From: Microcella humidisoli
GTDB lineage: Bacteria; Actinomycetota; Actinomycetes; Actinomycetales; Microbacteriaceae
Direction: 5' to 3'
Assembly: GCF_024362325.1 (NCBI RefSeq)
Contig: NZ_CP101497.1
Location: forward strand, 496,001-560,000
DNA length: 64,000 nucleotides
Shown in pieces: positions 43,837-53,040 of the stretch. Within the stretch, counting starts at the first letter, position 1, and the number at the start of each line of letters is the position of its first letter. Below the pieces are notes generated by a model. The model was not told where the DNA came from. It was given only the letters and a program-made list of their open reading frames with translations, and did no database searches. Both the position numbers and the translations under genes were made by a program.

Positions 43837-45323
43837 GACACTCCTGAGTTCGACTGAGGACCGGTGCGACCGTGACCCCCGTGGACCATGAACGACCATA
43901 GTTCATCGGCGTAGGCTTCCCAACTCCGCACTCCGCGTGAGCGGGCCTCCTCGGCGAGCGTCTCGCGACGCTCTTCGTCGCGCAGAAGACCGGCGATCGC
44001 GTCGGCGATCGAGCGGTCGTCACGCGGGTCGACGAGGACCGATCCTGAGGTCGCGATCTCGCGCATGCTGCCGAACCCCGAGGTGATGACGGGAGTGCCG
44101 AGCGCGAGCGACTCGACGATCGGCAGCCCGTAGCCCTCGTTCACGGAGGGGAACACCGAGAAGGATGCCCGGCGGTAGAGCGCGGCGAGCGTCGCGTCGT
44201 CGACGCGGCGCAGGCTGCGCACAGATCGCCCGGCGCGCTGCAGCTCGGTGAGGCGTTCCAGGAAGCGGGCGGAGTTCCACGCGTTGCCGCCGACGAAGAG
44301 AAGGTCGAAGTCGAGGCCCTCGCGCCACACCAGCTCGGCCGCGTGCAACACGGCGAGGTGGTTCTTGCGCGGCTCATGGCTGCCGACGCACAGCACGAGA
44401 GGGTGCCCGGCACGCACGATTCCCTGGATCGACGCGACATCGGCGTCGCTCGGCACCGACTCGTCGGCGAGCACGACCGCTGAGATCTGCGGCCCCTCGA
44501 TACCGGCGGCCTCGACCATGCGCGCCCACCCGCGGTACTCGACAGCCGCGGCTTCGGAGATGGTCGCGACGCGGTCGAACCAGGCCACCGCAGCCAGGTT
44601 GCGAGCGAATGCTCCGCGCATCCCCCCGCCCGCCGTCTCGGGCACGGTGAGGGGAACGCAGTCATAGCCGACGACGGCCGTGGCGGATCCGCTGTACTGA
44701 GCGAGCGACTGCACCCGGTCGAGGCGGTCGGCCTCGACCGCGAGCTCGGGAAGAACGTAGGTCGATCGCCACGGCACGACCACCGGACGGGTCGAGCTCG
44801 TCGTGCGCGACGACGCCTGCGCCTGATCCCACCGATCGCCGAGCAGCTCGAAGCCCTCATCGCCCGGCAGCCAGCCGACGATGGTCATCTGCCGTTCGGC
44901 GGCCGTCCACTGCCGCATGACGTTGACGACCACGCGCTGGATACCCGTCTCCAGATCGGTACGAGCGGTGTGATGCACATCGACGACGACACCGCCCTCG
45001 ATGACACTCACCGCGCGCCTCCGCAGCCGTCGGGCGGGCCGGAGGGCCAGGAGTGCAGCGGGGCCGTCGAGCCGCACGCGACGGCGCCACGCGACCACGT
45101 CGGCCGAGGGGGGCAGCGTGCTCGTCAACACGGCGATCGTCAGCCAGATCCGCGACGGCGAAGGATCGTGGTCGAGCAGCTCGGCCAGTGCCGCGGCCGG
45201 GTCAACCGGGGTCACGCCGCTCTCGCGGTCGTCCGCACGGGAGCCTCCGAGCAGTCGGCAGAGCAGCGCGACTCGCTCGTCACGCGATCGCGCTCGGTGC
45301 ATCACGGCTGTCGACGCGGTCAT
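43833..45323 (-). CDS. GT4 family glycosyltransferase with helical N-terminal extension
   Basis: A 496-residue GT-B enzyme. An N-terminal helical extension of about 110 residues precedes DVHHTARTDLETGIQRVVVNVM. Catalytic-fold landmarks are VGYDCVPLTV, CVGSHEPRKNHLAVLHA and the E(x7)E donor motif NEGYGLPIVESLALGTPVI. It is clearly homologous over its length to the next upstream gene, including the extension and the TGIQRVV block, so the two arose by duplication. Starts and stops overlap on both sides (ATGA), giving tight coupling. Confidence 0.9.
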   Translation of the reverse strand: MTASTAVMHRARSRDERVALLCRLLGGSRADDRESGVTPVDPAAALAELLDHDPSPSRIWLTIAVLTSTLPPSADVVAWRRRVRLDGPAALLALRPARRLRRRAVSVIEGGVVVDVHHTARTDLETGIQRVVVNVMRQWTAAERQMTIVGWLPGDEGFELLGDRWDQAQASSRTTSSTRPVVVPWRSTYVLPELAVEADRLDRVQSLAQYSGSATAVVGYDCVPLTVPETAGGGMRGAFARNLAAVAWFDRVATISEAAAVEYRGWARMVEAAGIEGPQISAVVLADESVPSDADVASIQGIVRAGHPLVLCVGSHEPRKNHLAVLHAAELVWREGLDFDLLFVGGNAWNSARFLERLTELQRAGRSVRSLRRVDDATLAALYRRASFSVFPSVNEGYGLPIVESLALGTPVITSGFGSMREIATSGSVLVDPRDDRSIADAIAGLLRDEERRETLAEEARSRGVRSWEAYADELWSFMVHGGHGRTGPQSNSGVS

Positions 45324-46819
45324 GCGGCACCCCCCGCCGAGCCCGCGGGCGAGGCCTGGATCATCGCCGCCCAGAGTTCGTCGGCGTACTGCTTCCACGT
45401 GCGCTCGGGGCGGCGGCGCGCCTCGTCCCGCAGTCGCTCGACGAGCGAATCGTCGGCGAGCACCGAGCGCAGAGCGTCGACGAGACTGTCGTCGTCGCGC
45501 GGATCGATCACGAGGCATCCACCATCACGCGCGATCTCGGCGGTGCTGCCGTAGGCCGTGGTGATCACGGGGGTCGCGCGCGACAGCGCCTCGGCGACCG
45601 GGAGGCCGTAGCCCTCGTGCAGCGAGGGGAAGACCATCACCCGCGCGCGGCGATAGAACTCGGCCAGCTCCTCGTCACCGGCGTCGCGCCGCACCGTGAT
45701 CGGGCGCCCGCGGGCGACCATGCGGGCGATCTCGGCATCGAATGCGCCGATGTACTCGGCGCTGCCGCGACCGACGAGCGCGAGCTCGAACTCGAATCCC
45801 TCGCGCCAGAGCACCTCAGAGGCGAACAGGAGAGCCCGGTGGTTCTTGCGCGCCTCGTGGCTGCCCACCGAGAGCACGAGCATGCGGTCGTCGGCGGGAT
45901 CGTCGACGATCTCGCTCGCGGCGGTCAGCTCGGCCGGCAGTGCGCAGGAGCTCACCTGCGGACCCGTCACTCCTTGCGAGCGCAGCGCCGAGATGTAGCC
46001 CGAGAACTCCTGAGCAGCCGACTCGCTGATGCCGACGATCGACGTCGAGTGCTTGACGAGGGTGAGATAGCTCGCGAACTTCTCCGCCTCGCGCGGGTGC
46101 AGCATGTCGGCGCTCACGATCGGGATGGTGTCGTAGCCGACGAGGTGCACGCGATTGCCCGAGAACTCCGCGAGCGCGGCCATGCGCTCGCTGGATGCGG
46201 CACTCGGGACCTCGACGATGACGACGTCGCTGCGCCACGGAACCACGATGTCGCCGTCGGCAGCCGAGCTCTCGGCTCCGCGGAACCGCGTGGGCGAGCC
46301 CCAGTCGACGACCCGGTCCCGCTCCGCGGCGCTCACGGCCCGCAGCGCCGAGCTGGCCCGGGTCCACGCGGCGAGGTGCACGTCGGCGCGCGTACCGACC
46401 CAGCTCGCCATCGTCTCGCGCACGACGCGCTGAATCCCGGTGTTGTGCTCGTGGGTGGCGCTGAAGTCGACGTCGACGACGACGACATGATCGAGAATCT
46501 GCAGCCGTCGCTCGAGACCGCCGCACTCGATGATGAGCGGGCGCAGGGTGGCGAGAACGCGACGGACGGCGCGCGGACCCTCGACGAGGTCGAGCACGCG
46601 CCGCACCGCGCGAACGTCGTCCTGGCGCGGGAACGCGCCGCACACCGCGATGATCAGCAGCCACACGGCGTCGGTCGACTCCGCCCGGCGGGCGAGCTCG
46701 ACGAGCCGCGCCAGTCGCTCGGCGACACCGTTCGCGGGCGTCTCGCCGAGCGCCGTCAGGGCCGCATCGACCCGCTGGGCCGTCGCCTGGGCGAAGACCG
46801 AGCTCGGCACGGCGCTCAC
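45320..46819 (-). CDS. GT4 family glycosyltransferase, paralogue of the next gene
   Basis: A 499-residue GT-B protein with the same plan as the gene at 43833: helical extension, then VVDVDFSATHEHNTGIQRVV, VGYDTIPIVS, SVGSHEARKNHRALLFAS and HEGYGLPVAEALSRATPVI. GTG 46819 is chosen because it forms a GTGA overlap with the stop of the small upstream gene, like the other junctions of this operon; ATG 46858 would run 43 bases into that gene. Donor and acceptor cannot be read. Confidence 0.88.
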   Translation of the reverse strand: MSAVPSSVFAQATAQRVDAALTALGETPANGVAERLARLVELARRAESTDAVWLLIIAVCGAFPRQDDVRAVRRVLDLVEGPRAVRRVLATLRPLIIECGGLERRLQILDHVVVVDVDFSATHEHNTGIQRVVRETMASWVGTRADVHLAAWTRASSALRAVSAAERDRVVDWGSPTRFRGAESSAADGDIVVPWRSDVVIVEVPSAASSERMAALAEFSGNRVHLVGYDTIPIVSADMLHPREAEKFASYLTLVKHSTSIVGISESAAQEFSGYISALRSQGVTGPQVSSCALPAELTAASEIVDDPADDRMLVLSVGSHEARKNHRALLFASEVLWREGFEFELALVGRGSAEYIGAFDAEIARMVARGRPITVRRDAGDEELAEFYRRARVMVFPSLHEGYGLPVAEALSRATPVITTAYGSTAEIARDGGCLVIDPRDDDSLVDALRSVLADDSLVERLRDEARRRPERTWKQYADELWAAMIQASPAGSAGGAA

Positions 46820-47088
46820 GACGCCGCTCGCTTCAGTCGAGCCCGCACGATCGACCACGCGAGCGCCGCCGTGCGGGCCGGGCCGATCTCGCGTACCTTG
46901 TCGCGCAGCCGGATCACGATCGCGAGGTACGGCCCGAATCCGGCTCCGGTCGACAGCGCGTACATGCGCCGATGACGAGCCGCCGCATGCCCAGCATCAG
47001 TGATCCAGGAGATGAGCTCAGGATCACTGACCGGTGTCTCATCATCTCGTCGTGACTGCACAGAAATCCCTATTCGATAATCGACCAT
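46816..47088 (-). CDS. Small basic protein leading the export operon
   Basis: A protein of about 90 residues with no family I recognise. An acidic N-terminal part (PVSDPELISWITDAGHAA) is followed by a hydrophobic stretch (YALSTGAGFGPYLAIVI) and a basic C terminus (RARLKRAAS). It overlaps the first glycosyltransferase by GTGA. The start is uncertain: ATG 47088 is used here, but GTG codons nearer the conserved-looking core are possible. Its position as first gene of a six-gene polysaccharide operon argues that it is real. Confidence 0.55.
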   Translation of the reverse strand: MVDYRIGISVQSRRDDETPVSDPELISWITDAGHAAARHRRMYALSTGAGFGPYLAIVIRLRDKVREIGPARTAALAWSIVRARLKRAAS

Positions 47089-47147
47089 CGAGGGGCGCAC
47101 TCAGCAACCCGATCGTCGTTAAGCAGGGGAGACGCGCCAAAGCGTTA

Positions 47148-47161
47148 TACCCTAACAGGGT
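47148..47161. promoter_or_regulatory. Palindromic divergent -10 region
   Basis: TACCCT on the plus strand (47148-47153) and TAGGGT on the minus strand (47154-47149) share the same bases and sit in the palindrome accct-aac-agggt. They could serve the DUF4214 gene and the export operon respectively. Confidence 0.45.
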
Positions 47162-47234
47162 CGCCTCGGTGTCTGCCAACCGCGGCACCGCTCGCGTTGA
47201 CGGGAACGCGGCGACGGACGGGGGGTCTGGGATC

Positions 47235-48818
47235 GTGACGATTCGAGCACGGCTGATCGGCATGCTGAGCGCCGCCGCGATCGTGGTGAGCGGGCTCATC
47301 GCGCTTCCTGCTGCGCCCGCGACCGCACTCTCGGGCTCGGAGTTCGACCCCGGCCTGATCATCAGCGACGAAGTCTTCTTCAACAAGTCCGCGATGTCGC
47401 GCGACGCCATCCAGGCCTTCCTCGACGACAAGGGCGGCACCTGCCAGAGCGGCTACACGTGCCTCGCCGACTACCGCCAGACGACGTTCACGCGCGCGGC
47501 CGACTCGACGTGCGCCAGCTACACGGGGGCCAGCAACGAGACCGCGGCGACCATCATCTTCAAGGTGGCACAGGCGTGCGGCATCAACCCCCAGGTTCTG
47601 CTCGTGACGCTGCAGAAGGAGCAGTCGCTCGTCACCTCGACGGCGCCGAGCTCGACGAAGTACAGGATCGCGATGGGGTACGGATGCCCGGACACGGCTC
47701 CGTGCGATGCGCGCTACTACGGCTTCTACAACCAGGTCTACATGGCGGGCCGCCAACTGCTGCGCTACGGCGACCTGCCCGCGACCTTCAACTGGTTCCC
47801 GGTGGGCACCGCGTCGAACGTTCGCTACCACCCCAACGCCGCGTGCGGCTCCAAGCGCGTCACCATCCGCTCCGAGGCGACCGCCGCTCTCTACTACTAC
47901 ACCCCCTACACGCCCAACACCGCAGCCCTCGCCAACCTCACGGGCACGGGCGATTCGTGCAGCTCGTACGGCAACCGCAACTTCTGGCGGTTCTTCAACA
48001 ACTGGTTCGGCTCCCCCGTCCTGCCCCAGGACCACATCAACTTCGTCGTGGCCGTCTATGACGACGTGCTGGGCCGGCCGGCGAGCTCGCGGGAGTATCC
48101 GGGCTGGGTGCGCGCCATCCTGAACGGCATGCCCCGCCAGCAGGTCGCGAGCGGCTTCGTGAACTCGACCGAGTACCGGCTGCGCAAGATCGACGAGGCC
48201 TACCGCACGGTGCTCGATCGCGAGCCCGACGCGGGTGGGCGGGCCAGCTGGCTCGAGGGGATCCGACGCGGCATCCTGACCCCTGATGACGTCTTCGAGG
48301 TCTTCCTCTCGACCAAGGAGTTCTACATCAAGGCGGGCGGCACCGACACGGGCTTCGTCAACGCGCTCTACCAGCGCGTCATCGGGCGCCCCGCGAGCGA
48401 GGGCGAGCAGGCGCACTGGGCCGGTCTCGTGGCCGACAAGAGCCGCAAGTGGGTCGTCGACGCGATCTACAACTCGGTCGAGACCTCGCGCAATCGCGCG
48501 AACGAGGCCTTCCTCGACTACCTGGGCCGCGAGGCGACGCTCGAGGAGCGCATCACGTGGGGCAGCTACATCCGCTCGCGCGGGCAGCTCGCGTTCCGTG
48601 CGGCGATCCTGGCGACGGACGAGTACTGGGATGTCGCGCAGGCCCGGGCCGCAGAGCCCGTGGCCCCGACGGTCGAGCCGGCGCCCGCCCCGACGGCGAG
48701 CCCCACTCCGACGCCGACCCCGTCGTCACCCACGACGCCGACACCCGCGCCGACGGCACCCCTGCCGTCGCCGAGCGAGTCGCCGACGAGCGAGCCCAGC
48801 GAGCAGCCGGCCGGCTAG
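47235..48818 (+). CDS. Secreted DUF4214-repeat protein with hydrolase-like N-terminal domain
   Basis: A 527-residue exported protein. A signal peptide (1-34) precedes a domain of about 210 residues with FFNKSAMSRDAIQAFLDDKG, ACGINPQVLLVTLQKEQSLV and IAMGYGCPDTAPCD. The NPQVLLVTLQKEQ helix with its glutamate resembles the active-site helix of glucosaminidase/lytic-transglycosylase folds, which is a tentative reading. Three DUF4214 repeats follow (about 265-465), then a Pro/Thr/Ser-rich tail of about 60 residues likely to be glycosylated. GTG 47235 follows a GGGGGG stretch. It may bind or trim the glycan made by its neighbours. Confidence 0.8.
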   Translation: MTIRARLIGMLSAAAIVVSGLIALPAAPATALSGSEFDPGLIISDEVFFNKSAMSRDAIQAFLDDKGGTCQSGYTCLADYRQTTFTRAADSTCASYTGASNETAATIIFKVAQACGINPQVLLVTLQKEQSLVTSTAPSSTKYRIAMGYGCPDTAPCDARYYGFYNQVYMAGRQLLRYGDLPATFNWFPVGTASNVRYHPNAACGSKRVTIRSEATAALYYYTPYTPNTAALANLTGTGDSCSSYGNRNFWRFFNNWFGSPVLPQDHINFVVAVYDDVLGRPASSREYPGWVRAILNGMPRQQVASGFVNSTEYRLRKIDEAYRTVLDREPDAGGRASWLEGIRRGILTPDDVFEVFLSTKEFYIKAGGTDTGFVNALYQRVIGRPASEGEQAHWAGLVADKSRKWVVDAIYNSVETSRNRANEAFLDYLGREATLEERITWGSYIRSRGQLAFRAAILATDEYWDVAQARAAEPVAPTVEPAPAPTASPTPTPTPSSPTTPTPAPTAPLPSPSESPTSEPSEQPAG

Positions 48819-49765
48819 GCCCGGTCGGCGAGGGCGGCGAGATCGGCCGCGACCATCGCGGCGACCATGCCCTCGAAGTCGACGGTGCGGCGCCAGCTGA
48901 GGGCCGCTTCGGTGGCGGCCGGGTCGCCGCGCTGCTCGGGCGCGTCATTGGGGCGCATGAAGCGAGGGTCCTGCAGCACGAGCTGCTGCCAGTCGTCGAT
49001 GCCGACCGCGGCGAACGCGGCCGCCACGAAGTCGCGCACCGAATGGCTCACGCCCGTCGCGATGATGTAGTCGCCGGGGGCGTCGACAGCGAGCCGCAGC
49101 GCCTCGGCGTAGTCGGGTGCCCAGCCCCAGTCGCGGCGGGCGTCGAGGTTGCCGAGCGTGATGCTCGGCGCGCGCCCCGCAGCGATGAGCGCGACGCCGT
49201 GCGTGATCTTGCGGGTCACGAACGCGAGCGGTCGCCGCGGCGACTCGTGATTGAACAGGATGCCGTTCGCGGCCGGCACGCCCGTCTCGCGATACATCTT
49301 CACGAGGCGGTGCCCCAGAGCCTTCGCGGCGCCGTAGGGCGTCACGGGGGCGATCGGGGTGGACGCGGTCTGCGGCTGCTCGGCGGCGCGACCGAAGACC
49401 TCGGCGCTCGAGGCGTTGACGACGCGCACCTCGTGCCCCGCATCCCCCAGCCGCCGCGCGGTCGCGAGGATCGACGCCGTCGACCCCCCGATCGTCACGG
49501 CGTAGGCGGCGGGGTCGGTCCACGATTCCGCCACCGAGGTGAGGCCGCCGAGGTGGAAGACAGCGTCAGGGCGTACGCGGTCGATGACCGTGGCGATCTC
49601 GTCGGGGCGCGCGAGGTCGGCCACGTGCAGCGTGGGAGCTCCGGTCGGCGCGGTCTCGCCGGCGGTGCGCACGGCCCCGTGCACCTCCCAACCGTGCGCG
49701 GCGAGCAGCTCGGCGAGGTAGCTGCCCGTCTGCCCGGTGATACCGGTGACGAGAGCCCGGCGCAT
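48815..49765 (-). CDS. GDP-6-deoxy-4-keto-sugar reductase-like epimerase/dehydratase (Rmd-like)
   Basis: A 316-residue extended SDR, paralogous to the adjacent Gmd. It has GITGQTGSYLAELL, the catalytic serine region NASSAEVFG and YGAAK, and shares the GIDDWQ-LVLQDPRFMRP block with Gmd. The expected partner reaction is reduction of GDP-4-keto-6-deoxymannose, giving GDP-D-rhamnose, but a second dehydratase is possible. It starts one base inside the gmd stop (TGATG) and its stop overlaps the convergent DUF4214 gene by four bases. Confidence 0.8.
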   Translation of the reverse strand: MRRALVTGITGQTGSYLAELLAAHGWEVHGAVRTAGETAPTGAPTLHVADLARPDEIATVIDRVRPDAVFHLGGLTSVAESWTDPAAYAVTIGGSTASILATARRLGDAGHEVRVVNASSAEVFGRAAEQPQTASTPIAPVTPYGAAKALGHRLVKMYRETGVPAANGILFNHESPRRPLAFVTRKITHGVALIAAGRAPSITLGNLDARRDWGWAPDYAEALRLAVDAPGDYIIATGVSHSVRDFVAAAFAAVGIDDWQQLVLQDPRFMRPNDAPEQRGDPAATEAALSWRRTVDFEGMVAAMVAADLAALADRA

Positions 49766-50748
49766 CAGGCCGATTCGGCGTCGATGCGTGCGAGGTCGGC
49801 GTCGACCATCATGCGCACGAGCTCGGGGAACGAGACGGTCGGCGTCCAGCCGAGCTTCTCGTGCGCCTTGCTCGCGTCGCCGATGAGCAGGTCGACCTCG
49901 GCAGGGCGCATGAAGCGCGGGTCCTGCAGCACCTTCGACTGCCAGTCGTCGATGCCGACGTGCGCGAAGGCGACTTCGAGGAACTCGTGCACCGAGTGCG
50001 TCTCGTTCGTCGAGACGACGTAGTCGTCGGCCTCGTCCTGCTGCAGCATGCGCCACATGGCGTCGACGTAGTCGCCCGCGAAGCCCCAGTCGCGCTTGGC
50101 GTCGGTGTTGCCGAGGGTGATGGTCTCCTGCCGGCCGCGCGCGATGTTGGCGACGGCCATGCTGATCTTGCGCGTGACGAACTCCGGCCCGCGCATGGGC
50201 GACTCGTGGTTGAAGAGTATTCCGCTCGAGGCGTGCATGCCGTACGACTCGCGGTAGTTGATCGTCATGTAGTGCCCGAAGACCTTCGCCACACCGTAGG
50301 GCGAGCGCGGCCACAGCAGGGTCGACTCCGACTGGGGCACGTGCTGCACCTTGCCGAACATCTCCGAGCTCGAGGCCTGGTAGAACCGCACCTTGCCGGG
50401 GTCGTCGCCCGAGTAGAGGCGCACGGCCTCGAGGGCGTTGAGCACGCCCTTGCCCGTGACGTCGCTCGTGAGCATGGCGTTCTCCCACGAGTAGGCCACG
50501 AACGAGATCGCGCCGAGGTTGTAGAACTCGTCGGGCTTCGCGACGTCGAGCGCGCGGATGAGGCTCGAGAGGTCGAGCAGGTCGCCCGTGAGGATGCGCA
50601 CGAAGGGCAGCTCGCGCTCGAGGAACTCGATCTTCGGGTTGTTCTGGCCACGCACGAGGCCGTAGACCTCGTAGCCCTTCTCGTGCAGCAGCTTGCTGAG
50701 GTAGTAGCCGTCCTGACCCGTGACTCCGGTGATCAGTGCTCGTGTCAT
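49765..50748 (-). CDS. gmd: GDP-mannose 4,6-dehydratase
   Basis: Gmd converts GDP-mannose to GDP-4-keto-6-deoxymannose using tightly bound NADP. The 327-residue protein has ALITGVTGQDGYYLSKLL, the family-specific NLGAISFV, SSSEMFGK and SPYGVAK, and FNHESPMRGPEFVTRKI. The conserved LGNTDAKRDWGFAGDYV block completes the assignment. ManA upstream in the window helps supply its GDP-mannose precursor. ATG 50748 has a gaaagatc ribosome-binding site. It is divergent from a GT4 gene and followed directly by the Rmd-like paralogue. Confidence 0.93.
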   Translation of the reverse strand: MTRALITGVTGQDGYYLSKLLHEKGYEVYGLVRGQNNPKIEFLERELPFVRILTGDLLDLSSLIRALDVAKPDEFYNLGAISFVAYSWENAMLTSDVTGKGVLNALEAVRLYSGDDPGKVRFYQASSSEMFGKVQHVPQSESTLLWPRSPYGVAKVFGHYMTINYRESYGMHASSGILFNHESPMRGPEFVTRKISMAVANIARGRQETITLGNTDAKRDWGFAGDYVDAMWRMLQQDEADDYVVSTNETHSVHEFLEVAFAHVGIDDWQSKVLQDPRFMRPAEVDLLIGDASKAHEKLGWTPTVSFPELVRMMVDADLARIDAESA

Positions 50749-50908
50749 CAGTGCGATCTTTCGTCGATGTGCGGGGGTTCTGCGCCGGTGGTGCGCGCCC
50801 GGAGCGAGCGCCGGCCCGGGCAGGGGCAGATCGGCGTTCGTCCGCACGACTCTACCGTGCGCGGGCCGCGGCTCAGCGTCGGCGCCGCGTCGGGGTCGCG
50901 CGCGACGG

Positions 50909-50914
50909 GATAAT
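50909..50914 (+). promoter_or_regulatory. Candidate -10 element for the GT4 gene at 50945
   Basis: GATAAT lies 30 bases upstream of GTG 50945, with a ribosome-binding site aaaggt in between. No clear -35 is visible. Confidence 0.4.
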
Positions 50915-50944
50915 GGGTCGTCCCCCCGAGCAGAAAGGTCGACC

Positions 50945-52096
50945 GTGAGCGCTGCGCCGCCGATCGTGATCGACGCGACCGCGATCCCCGCTCAGGTGGG
51001 CGGCGTGGGCCGGTACCTCGAGCAGCTCATCCCCGCACTCGACGCGCTCGGCACTCCCCTCGTGATCGCGTGCCAGCAGCGCGACGCGGCCTGGATCGCC
51101 GACGCCGCTCCGCACGCCCGCGTGCACGCGGTGCCCGCCGCGGTCGCCCGCACCGCGGTGCGCCTGCTATGGGAGCAGGTGGGGCTCGTGCTGCTCGCAC
51201 GGCGGCACCGCGCGGCGGTCATCCACTCGCCGCACTACACGATGCCGCTGCTGGCCCGGCGGCCCGTCGTCGTGACGCTGCACGACGCCACGTTCTTCTC
51301 GGATCCGCAGCTGCACAGCCCCGTCAAGCGCGTGTTCTTCCGGTTCTGGAGCCGCGTCTCGGTGCGTCTCGCCGCGGCGTGCATCGTGCCGAGCGCCGCC
51401 ACGCGCAGCGAGCTCGAGCGCTTCGTCGGCCCGCGGGCCGCCGCGTGCGCCGTCGCCCACCACGGCGTCGATACGAGCGTCTTCCGCCCGCCGACCCCCG
51501 CCCAGATCGAGCGCGCCCGGTCGCTCGCCGGAACGCCGCACTGGATCGCGTTCCTCGGCACGATCGAGCCCCGCAAGAACGTTCCCGCGCTGATCCGCGC
51601 CGTGCTCGCCGCACGCACCGAGCTCGACGATCGGTTCGCGGATGCTGTGCTCGTGCTCGCGGGAGCGCGCGGGTGGGATACCGAGGTCGATGAGCTGCTG
51701 CGCGAGGCGGGCGACCGCGTGCGCGTGCTCGGCTACGTCGACCGCGACGACCTGCCGGGGCTGCTCGGCGGCTCGCTGCTCGTGGCCTACCCCTCGCTCG
51801 GCGAGGGCTTCGGCCTGCCCGTGGTCGAGGCCATGGCGTGCGGCGCCGCCGTGCTGACGACCCGCCGACTGGCCCTGCCCGAGGTCGGCGGTGACGCCGT
51901 CGCGTACGCTGAACCCTCGTCGGAGTCGATCCGCGCCGCGATCGTCGCCTTGCTCGCCGACGACGACCACCGGAGCGAGCTCGGCCGCCGCGGCCGTGAG
52001 CGGGCCGCGCGCTTCACCTGGAGCGCAGCGGCCGAGGCGCACGCCGCGGTCTACACGCGGGCGCGCGAGGGAGGGACGCAGAATGGCGCAGGCTGA
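50945..52096 (+). CDS. GT4 family glycosyltransferase
   Basis: A 383-residue GT-B transferase. Landmarks are VGGVGRYLEQLIPAL (donor/acceptor cleft), VIHSPHYTMPLLARRPVVVT, FLGTIEPRKNVPALIRAV and the E(x7)E block LGEGFGLPVVEAMACGAAVL. GTG 50945 has an aaaggt ribosome-binding site. Its 3' end overlaps wbbL by 14 bases. A truncated homologue of its N-terminal half lies at 63222. Confidence 0.92.
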   Translation: MSAAPPIVIDATAIPAQVGGVGRYLEQLIPALDALGTPLVIACQQRDAAWIADAAPHARVHAVPAAVARTAVRLLWEQVGLVLLARRHRAAVIHSPHYTMPLLARRPVVVTLHDATFFSDPQLHSPVKRVFFRFWSRVSVRLAAACIVPSAATRSELERFVGPRAAACAVAHHGVDTSVFRPPTPAQIERARSLAGTPHWIAFLGTIEPRKNVPALIRAVLAARTELDDRFADAVLVLAGARGWDTEVDELLREAGDRVRVLGYVDRDDLPGLLGGSLLVAYPSLGEGFGLPVVEAMACGAAVLTTRRLALPEVGGDAVAYAEPSSESIRAAIVALLADDDHRSELGRRGRERAARFTWSAAAEAHAAVYTRAREGGTQNGAG

Positions 52097-52958
52097 GTAC
52101 GGCGACGCGATCGGCGTCGTCGTCGTCACCTACTCCCCCGGTCTCGAGCTCGACGCCTTCGCCGCCTCGCTCGACGAGGGCTCGCGCGAGCCCCTCGCAC
52201 TCGTGCTCGCCGACAACGGCTCGACCGACGGAGCCCCGCAGCGCGTCGCCGCGGCACGACCGGGCACGAGGCTCATCGTCGACGAGTCGAACCCGGGCTA
52301 CGGCGCCGCCGTCAATGCGGGCGCCGCCCAGCTCGGTGCCGAGATCGGGTACATCCTCGTGTGCAACAGCGACCTCACGCTGCGGCCGGGCGCGATCGAG
52401 CGGCTGCACGAGGTCATCCGCGCCGACGAGCGCATCGGCATCGTCGGCCCGCTCATCCGCAACGACGACGGCACCGTCTACCCCTCGGCGCGTCGACTGC
52501 CCTCGTTCCGCGACGGGATCGGTCACGCCCTGCTGGCCGACCGCTGGCCCGGCAACCCGTGGACGCGCCGGTACCGGCAGGAGGAGCTCGGCCTCGCGAC
52601 CGAGCCCACACCGACGGGCTGGCTCTCGGGCGCGTGCGTGCTCGTGCGGCGCAGCGCGTTCGACGCGATCGGCGGCTTCGACGAGGGCTTCTTCATGTAC
52701 TTCGAAGACGTCGATCTGGGCAAGCGGATGCTCGAGGCGGGCTTCAGCAGCGTCTACGTTCCCGACGCCGAGGTCGTGCACATCGGCGGCAGCTCGACCT
52801 CGCAGCACTCCGAGCGCATGCTGCGCGCCCACCACGAGAGCGCCTACCGGTACCTCGCGAAGAAGTACCCCCAGTGGTTCATGCGCCCCGCGCTCGGCGT
52901 GGCGCACCTCGGCCTGCGCTGGCGGCTGCGCAGCGAGCTGCGGCGAGCCGCCCGGTGA
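52083..52958 (+). CDS. wbbL: WbbL-type rhamnosyltransferase (GT2)
   Basis: In mycobacteria WbbL (Rv3265c) adds rhamnose from dTDP-rhamnose to GlcNAc-PP-decaprenol, building the linker of arabinogalactan. This 291-residue homologue has VVTYSPGLELDAF, LADNGSTDGAPQ, LVCNSDLTLRPGA, DDGTVYPSARRLPSF and the characteristic TGWLSGACVLVRRSAFDAIG followed by FFMYFEDVDLGKRM. The rmlA/C/B genes in this window provide its donor. ATG 52083 has a ggaggg ribosome-binding site and overlaps the upstream GT4. Confidence 0.88.
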   Translation: MAQAEYGDAIGVVVVTYSPGLELDAFAASLDEGSREPLALVLADNGSTDGAPQRVAAARPGTRLIVDESNPGYGAAVNAGAAQLGAEIGYILVCNSDLTLRPGAIERLHEVIRADERIGIVGPLIRNDDGTVYPSARRLPSFRDGIGHALLADRWPGNPWTRRYRQEELGLATEPTPTGWLSGACVLVRRSAFDAIGGFDEGFFMYFEDVDLGKRMLEAGFSSVYVPDAEVVHIGGSSTSQHSERMLRAHHESAYRYLAKKYPQWFMRPALGVAHLGLRWRLRSELRRAAR

Positions 52959-53040
52959 GCCGCGCGCGGTCTGGCGCCCACGGCCCGGAACGTGACACGC
53001 TGTCAACCACGTTGTCCCCGAACGAGGAAGCAGGTCGACG

